Below are positions 60,905 through 64,000 of a stretch of DNA of 64,000 nt, in pieces (the stretch's first letter is position 1; the number at the start of each line of letters is the position of its first letter). The DNA is from Streptomyces sp. WMMC940 (GTDB lineage Bacteria; Actinomycetota; Actinomycetes; Streptomycetales; Streptomycetaceae). Both the position numbers and the translations under genes were made by a program. Below the pieces are notes generated by a model that saw only the letters and a list, made by a program, of their open reading frames with translations, did not search any database and was not told the DNA's origin. Location: NCBI RefSeq assembly GCF_027460265.1, contig NZ_JAPZBC010000001.1:1488001-1552000 (forward strand). Reading direction: 5' to 3'.

Positions 60905-61975
60905 GTGTCGACCACCCCCATGACCGAAGCCGTCCCGCTCTCGCTGTGCGCCCGCGAGCCCCGTGTCCCCGCCGACCGCCTGGTCGCGGAGATGGTGCCG
61001 CCGCCGCGCTTCGACTCGGTGCGCTTCGAGACGTACGTCCCCGATCGGAACCAGCCCAGCCAGGCCGAGGCGGTCACGGTGCTGGGCTCGTTCGCCGCGG
61101 GTCTGGGCGGTGCGCACGCCACCGGCAGCGGCAGGCGCCGCTGGTTCGCGAAGAGGCCCGCGGCGCCTGCCGCACCCAGGGGGGTCTACCTGGACGGCGG
61201 CTACGGCGTCGGCAAGACCCATCTCCTCGCCTCGCTCTGGCACGCCACACCCGCCGAGCCGTCCCTCAAGGCGTTCGGCACCTTCGTGGAGCTGACGAAC
61301 CTGGTCGGCGCGCTCGGTTTCCAGCAGACGGTGAAGACCCTGAGCGGTCACCGGCTGCTGTGCATCGACGAGTTCGAGCTGGACGACCCGGGCGACACCG
61401 TTCTCGTGTCGACGCTGCTCGGCAAACTCGTCGAGGCGGGCGTCGCCCTCGCGGCGACCTCCAACACCCTGCCGGGCAAGCTCGGTGAGGGCCGCTTCGC
61501 CGCCGCCGACTTCCTCCGCGAGATCCAGGGTCTGTCCGCGCACTTCCGGCCGCTGCGGATCGACGGCGAGGACTACCGCCACCGCGGCCTGCCCGAGGCG
61601 CCCGCGCCGTTCTCGGACGAGCAGGTCACCCGGGCCGCGCACGCCACCGAGGGCGCCTCGCTCGACGACTTCCCGCAGCTGCTGGAGCATCTCGCACGGG
61701 TGCACCCCAGCCGTTACGGCGCGCTGACGGACGGCGTGCGCGCGGTCTGCCTCACCGACGTGCGGCCGGTGCCGGACCAGTCGACGGCACTGCGGCTCGT
61801 CGTGCTCGCGGACCGGCTCTACGACCGGGAGGTGCCGGTACTGGCCTCAGGCCTCCCCTTCGACCGGCTGTTCAGCGACGAGATGCTGAAGGGCGGGTAC
61901 CGGAAGAAGTACTTCCGGGCCATCTCCCGGCTGACGGCACTCGCGCGGGACGCCAAAGGCCTCGTCGAACAGTAG
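60905..61975 (+). CDS. AFG1/ZapE family AAA ATPase
   Basis: 356-aa ATPase of the AFG1/ZapE family. Walker A GGYGVGKTHL (98-107), Walker B LLCIDEFELDD (151-161) and the sensor ATSNTLPGKLGEGRF are typical; a long C-terminal region follows (DRLFSDEMLKGGYRKKYFRA). E. coli ZapE affects the Z-ring under stress and fungal AFG1 is mitochondrial; in actinobacteria the role is unproven. GTG 60905 behind a G-rich stretch is used; ATG 60920 is possible. It is followed closely by the OsmC gene. Confidence 0.9.
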   Translation: MSTTPMTEAVPLSLCAREPRVPADRLVAEMVPPPRFDSVRFETYVPDRNQPSQAEAVTVLGSFAAGLGGAHATGSGRRRWFAKRPAAPAAPRGVYLDGGYGVGKTHLLASLWHATPAEPSLKAFGTFVELTNLVGALGFQQTVKTLSGHRLLCIDEFELDDPGDTVLVSTLLGKLVEAGVALAATSNTLPGKLGEGRFAAADFLREIQGLSAHFRPLRIDGEDYRHRGLPEAPAPFSDEQVTRAAHATEGASLDDFPQLLEHLARVHPSRYGALTDGVRAVCLTDVRPVPDQSTALRLVVLADRLYDREVPVLASGLPFDRLFSDEMLKGGYRKKYFRAISRLTALARDAKGLVEQ

Positions 61976-62016
61976 GTTCCAGTAGGTTGGGCCCGGTTGG
62001 AACCGATTCATTGAAT
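61975..62016 (+). promoter_or_regulatory. Inverted repeats between the ZapE-like and osmC-like genes
   Basis: ggttcca (61975-61981) pairs with tggaacc (61998-62004) across 16 nt, then the small palindrome attca-t-tgaat occupies 62006-62016. They begin at the last base of the ZapE-like stop codon and end 20 bp before the OsmC start, so they may form the osmC operator/promoter rather than a terminator. Confidence 0.35.
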
Positions 62017-62036
62017 GCTTTGAGAAGGGATCCATC

Positions 62037-62462
62037 ATGGCCACCACGCGCCAGGCCCACACCGTCTGGGACGGCGACCTGCTCTCCGGCTCCGGCGTCG
62101 TCACGTTCGACTCGTCCGGCATCGGCGACTTCCCCGTCTCCTGGCCGTCGCGAGCCGAGCAGGCGAACGGCAGGACCAGCCCGGAGGAGCTGATCGCCGG
62201 CGCCCACTCCAGCTGCTTCTCCATGGCCCTCTCGCACGGTCTCGCGGGTGCCGGCACACCGCCCACCCGCCTGGAGACCAAGGCCGACGTCACGTTCCAG
62301 CCGGGCGAGGGCATCACGGGCATCCACCTGACCGTCGAGGGCCAGGTTCCCGGGCTCGACCAGGAGGGCTTCCAGACGGCCGCCGAGGAGGCCAAGAAGA
62401 ACTGCCCGGTGAGCCAGGCCCTTTCGGGTACGACGATCACGCTGACGGCGAAGCTCGCGTAG
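62037..62462 (+). CDS. OsmC family peroxiredoxin-like protein
   Basis: 141-aa thiol peroxidase-type protein that reduces organic hydroperoxides. The two redox cysteines are Cys60 (AHSSCFSMAL) and Cys122 (KKNCPVSQAL); SPEELIAGAHSSC is the family signature. GAAGGGATC lies before ATG 62037. MsrB lies 5 kb away. The OsmC and Ohr subfamilies differ subtly; OsmC fits better by the AHSSC motif and length. Confidence 0.93.
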   Translation: MATTRQAHTVWDGDLLSGSGVVTFDSSGIGDFPVSWPSRAEQANGRTSPEELIAGAHSSCFSMALSHGLAGAGTPPTRLETKADVTFQPGEGITGIHLTVEGQVPGLDQEGFQTAAEEAKKNCPVSQALSGTTITLTAKLA

Positions 62463-62556
62463 GCGAAGTTCCGTAGCACGGGGGGGGTTCGCGCGGCACG
62501 GCGATGTTCCGTGGCACGGCGAAGTTCGCACAGCACGGCGAAGTTCGCGCGGCAGC
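62463..62556. repeat. 18-20-bp degenerate tandem repeat after osmC
   Basis: Five units of the ggcgaagttccgtggcac type (62463-62480, 62481-62500, 62501-62518, 62519-62537, 62538-62556). The first unit starts at the stop codon of osmC, whose own last codons (gcgaagctcgcg) resemble the repeat. Confidence 0.8.
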
Positions 62557-62725
62557 GCCTCACCGCCCGCGCGGGGCCCTCACCACTCGGGCGGCACCGC
62601 GCGGCCGTCGCTCACGCAGCACCGCGCGTCCCACGGGGCACGGTGACCCGCATGCTTCACGCGTGACCACACGCCTGGTACACACATGCGGGTCACATCT
62701 CTGTCCGCCAACAGGGAGTTGCCTC

Positions 62726-64000
62726 ATGACCGCAGAACGCACGCAGGAATCACGAGGGGTTGCCGGGGGCGGGGCCTCCGAACCCCCGGGCGACCCCGGA
62801 GCCTCCTCCGCGACGCGGCGCCGGGTACTCGCCGGCACGGGTGCCGCAGTCGCCGGAATCGCCTTCGCCGGGGCCTTCTCGGAGCTCTTCGTGGGTACGG
62901 CCGCCGCCCGCGGCCACTCCGGCTACGGCCCGCTCGTCCCGGACCCGCACGGCCTCCTCGACCTGCCGAAAGGTTTCCGCTACCGGGTGCTCTCCCGCGA
63001 GGGCGAGCCGCTGCGCTCCGGCGAGGGCCCGGTGCCCGGCAACCACGACGGCATGGCCGCACTGCCGGGACGCCGGGGCAGGGTCCACCTCGTACGCAAC
63101 CACGAGAACCGGCACAACGCCCGCATCGGCGTCCCCGTCGTCGACGGCCTCACCTACGACCCGGCGGCCGAGGGCGGCTGTACGGCGCTCACCCTCGACG
63201 GCCGCAACAACGTCCTCGACGAACGCGTCGCCATCGCCGGCACCGCGGTCAACTGCGCGGGTGGGCCCACCCCCTGGGGAACCTGGCTCACCTGCGAGGA
63301 GACCGAGGACAAGGCCGGCACCAACGGCTGCACCAAGGACCACGGTTTCGTCTTCGAGGTGGACGGCGCCGATCCGCGCCGGACCGGCGCCGTACCGCTG
63401 ACCGCGATGGGCCGCTTCCAGCACGAGGCCGTCGCGGTCGATCCGCGCAGCGGGATCGTCTACGAGACGGAGGACGCCTTCGAGAGGCCGTTCGGGCTGT
63501 TCTACCGCTTCCTGCCGGAGAAACCGCTCGGCGGCAGGGGCTCGCTGCGGGCCGGGGGACGGCTTGAGGCGATGCGGGTCCCGGGGCTGCCGGACCTGTC
63601 CGCGATCCAGGAGACGGGCGCCCGGTTCGACGGCGTCGAGTGGGTCCCCGTGCCCGATCCGCAGGCCCGCCGGACGCCCATCCGGCTGCAGGACTTCGGC
63701 CCGAAGGGCATCACCCACGCCCAGAAGCTGGAGGGCTGCTACTGGGGCGGCTCGTCCGTCTACTTCGTCTCCAGTTTCGCCCGCAGCGCCGAGGGCTCGG
63801 CGGCCGACCACTTCGGGCAGGTGTGGCGGTACGAACCGCGGCGGCGGCGGCTGACCCTGGTCATCGTCTTCGGGCCGGCGACCGACGTGCAACTCCCCGG
63901 CGAATCCCCGGACAACATCTGTCTCGCCCCGGGCGGCGGGCTGATGGTGGCGGAGGACGGGAACGGCGCCCAGCACGTGTACGGGGTGACCAAGCGGGGC
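62726..64000 (+). CDS. PhoX/DUF839 family protein, Tat-exported (3' end outside window)
   Basis: At least 425 residues; the frame is open at the window edge. A twin-arginine signal is present (ATRRRVLAGTGAAVAGIAFA, ~29-48), so it is exported folded. The mature part matches PhoX/DUF839: LLDLPKGFRYRVLSREG, GNHDGMAALPG, LVRNHENR, CAGGPTPWGTWLTCEET, YETEDAFE and APGGGLMVAEDGNG. PhoX enzymes are calcium/iron phosphatases, but many members are uncharacterised and no Pho box is obvious here. GGGAG precedes ATG 62726. Confidence 0.9.
   Translation, partial: MTAERTQESRGVAGGGASEPPGDPGASSATRRRVLAGTGAAVAGIAFAGAFSELFVGTAAARGHSGYGPLVPDPHGLLDLPKGFRYRVLSREGEPLRSGEGPVPGNHDGMAALPGRRGRVHLVRNHENRHNARIGVPVVDGLTYDPAAEGGCTALTLDGRNNVLDERVAIAGTAVNCAGGPTPWGTWLTCEETEDKAGTNGCTKDHGFVFEVDGADPRRTGAVPLTAMGRFQHEAVAVDPRSGIVYETEDAFERPFGLFYRFLPEKPLGGRGSLRAGGRLEAMRVPGLPDLSAIQETGARFDGVEWVPVPDPQARRTPIRLQDFGPKGITHAQKLEGCYWGGSSVYFVSSFARSAEGSAADHFGQVWRYEPRRRRLTLVIVFGPATDVQLPGESPDNICLAPGGGLMVAEDGNGAQHVYGVTKRG

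Overview
The window is high-GC DNA with strongly GC-biased third codon positions and actinomycete-type gene families: a whiJ-like XRE/DUF397/ATPase set, a SAV2148-type HEPN protein, DUF1707-FHA, a SARP regulator with an NB-ARC ATPase, and an OleD-type macrolide glycosyltransferase. It is almost certainly a Streptomyces chromosome. The flanks look like core chromosome (sulfonate ABC transporter with sirohydrochlorin chelatase on the left, msrB-murC on the right). Accessory insertions, gene remnants and intergenic tandem repeats lie between them. No rRNA, tRNA or CRISPR array was seen.

1-13.5 kb: end of a sulfur-assimilation operon (substrate-binding protein, ATPase, permease, sirohydrochlorin chelatase); small conserved genes; a secreted subtilisin; an OleD-like glycosyltransferase with a palindrome in its promoter; an aminoglycoside-phosphotransferase-fold kinase; a 3'-5' exonuclease preceded by a miniature, catalytically altered copy of its own N-terminus; a degenerate HEPN protein; and two adjacent secreted proteins that together look like a split copper amine oxidase.

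13.6-27.7 kb: central carbon and storage-sugar metabolism. GlgX and TreY face a GH65 phosphorylase/beta-phosphoglucomutase pair and a tkt-gnd-zwf pentose phosphate operon, followed by a universal stress protein. TreZ lies about 20 kb away at 38.7 kb beside a GH1 beta-glucosidase. TreY and TreZ together would convert GlgX-trimmed maltooligosaccharides to trehalose.

27.8-34.5 kb: an accessory operon of five tightly packed minus-strand genes: SARP/NB-ARC regulator, an RtcB-like protein of unrecognised subfamily, HSL-type hydrolase, histidine phosphatase and hexapeptide acyltransferase. Its product is unknown. This is my main candidate for an undescribed system.

34.6-51.3 kb: FHA protein, a fused HSP90/TPR deletion scar, GNAT, GH1, TreZ, a 5'-truncated TnpB element flanked by gene fragments, an M24 peptidase, TetR/SDR, SMI1, kinase and VOC genes, the whiJ-type regulatory set, an alpha/beta hydrolase with Cys at the nucleophile elbow, and a MerR regulator that lost its C-terminus. 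51.3-57 kb: an insertion with a SUKH immunity-like gene, a frameshifted RHS pseudogene, an acyltransferase and an orphan antitoxin-like gene. 57-64 kb: msrB, murC, a conserved protein, a RibD-like reductase, a ZapE-like ATPase, OsmC and the start of a PhoX/DUF839 protein.

All assignments come from reading motifs and gene order by eye. No database search or alignment was run.
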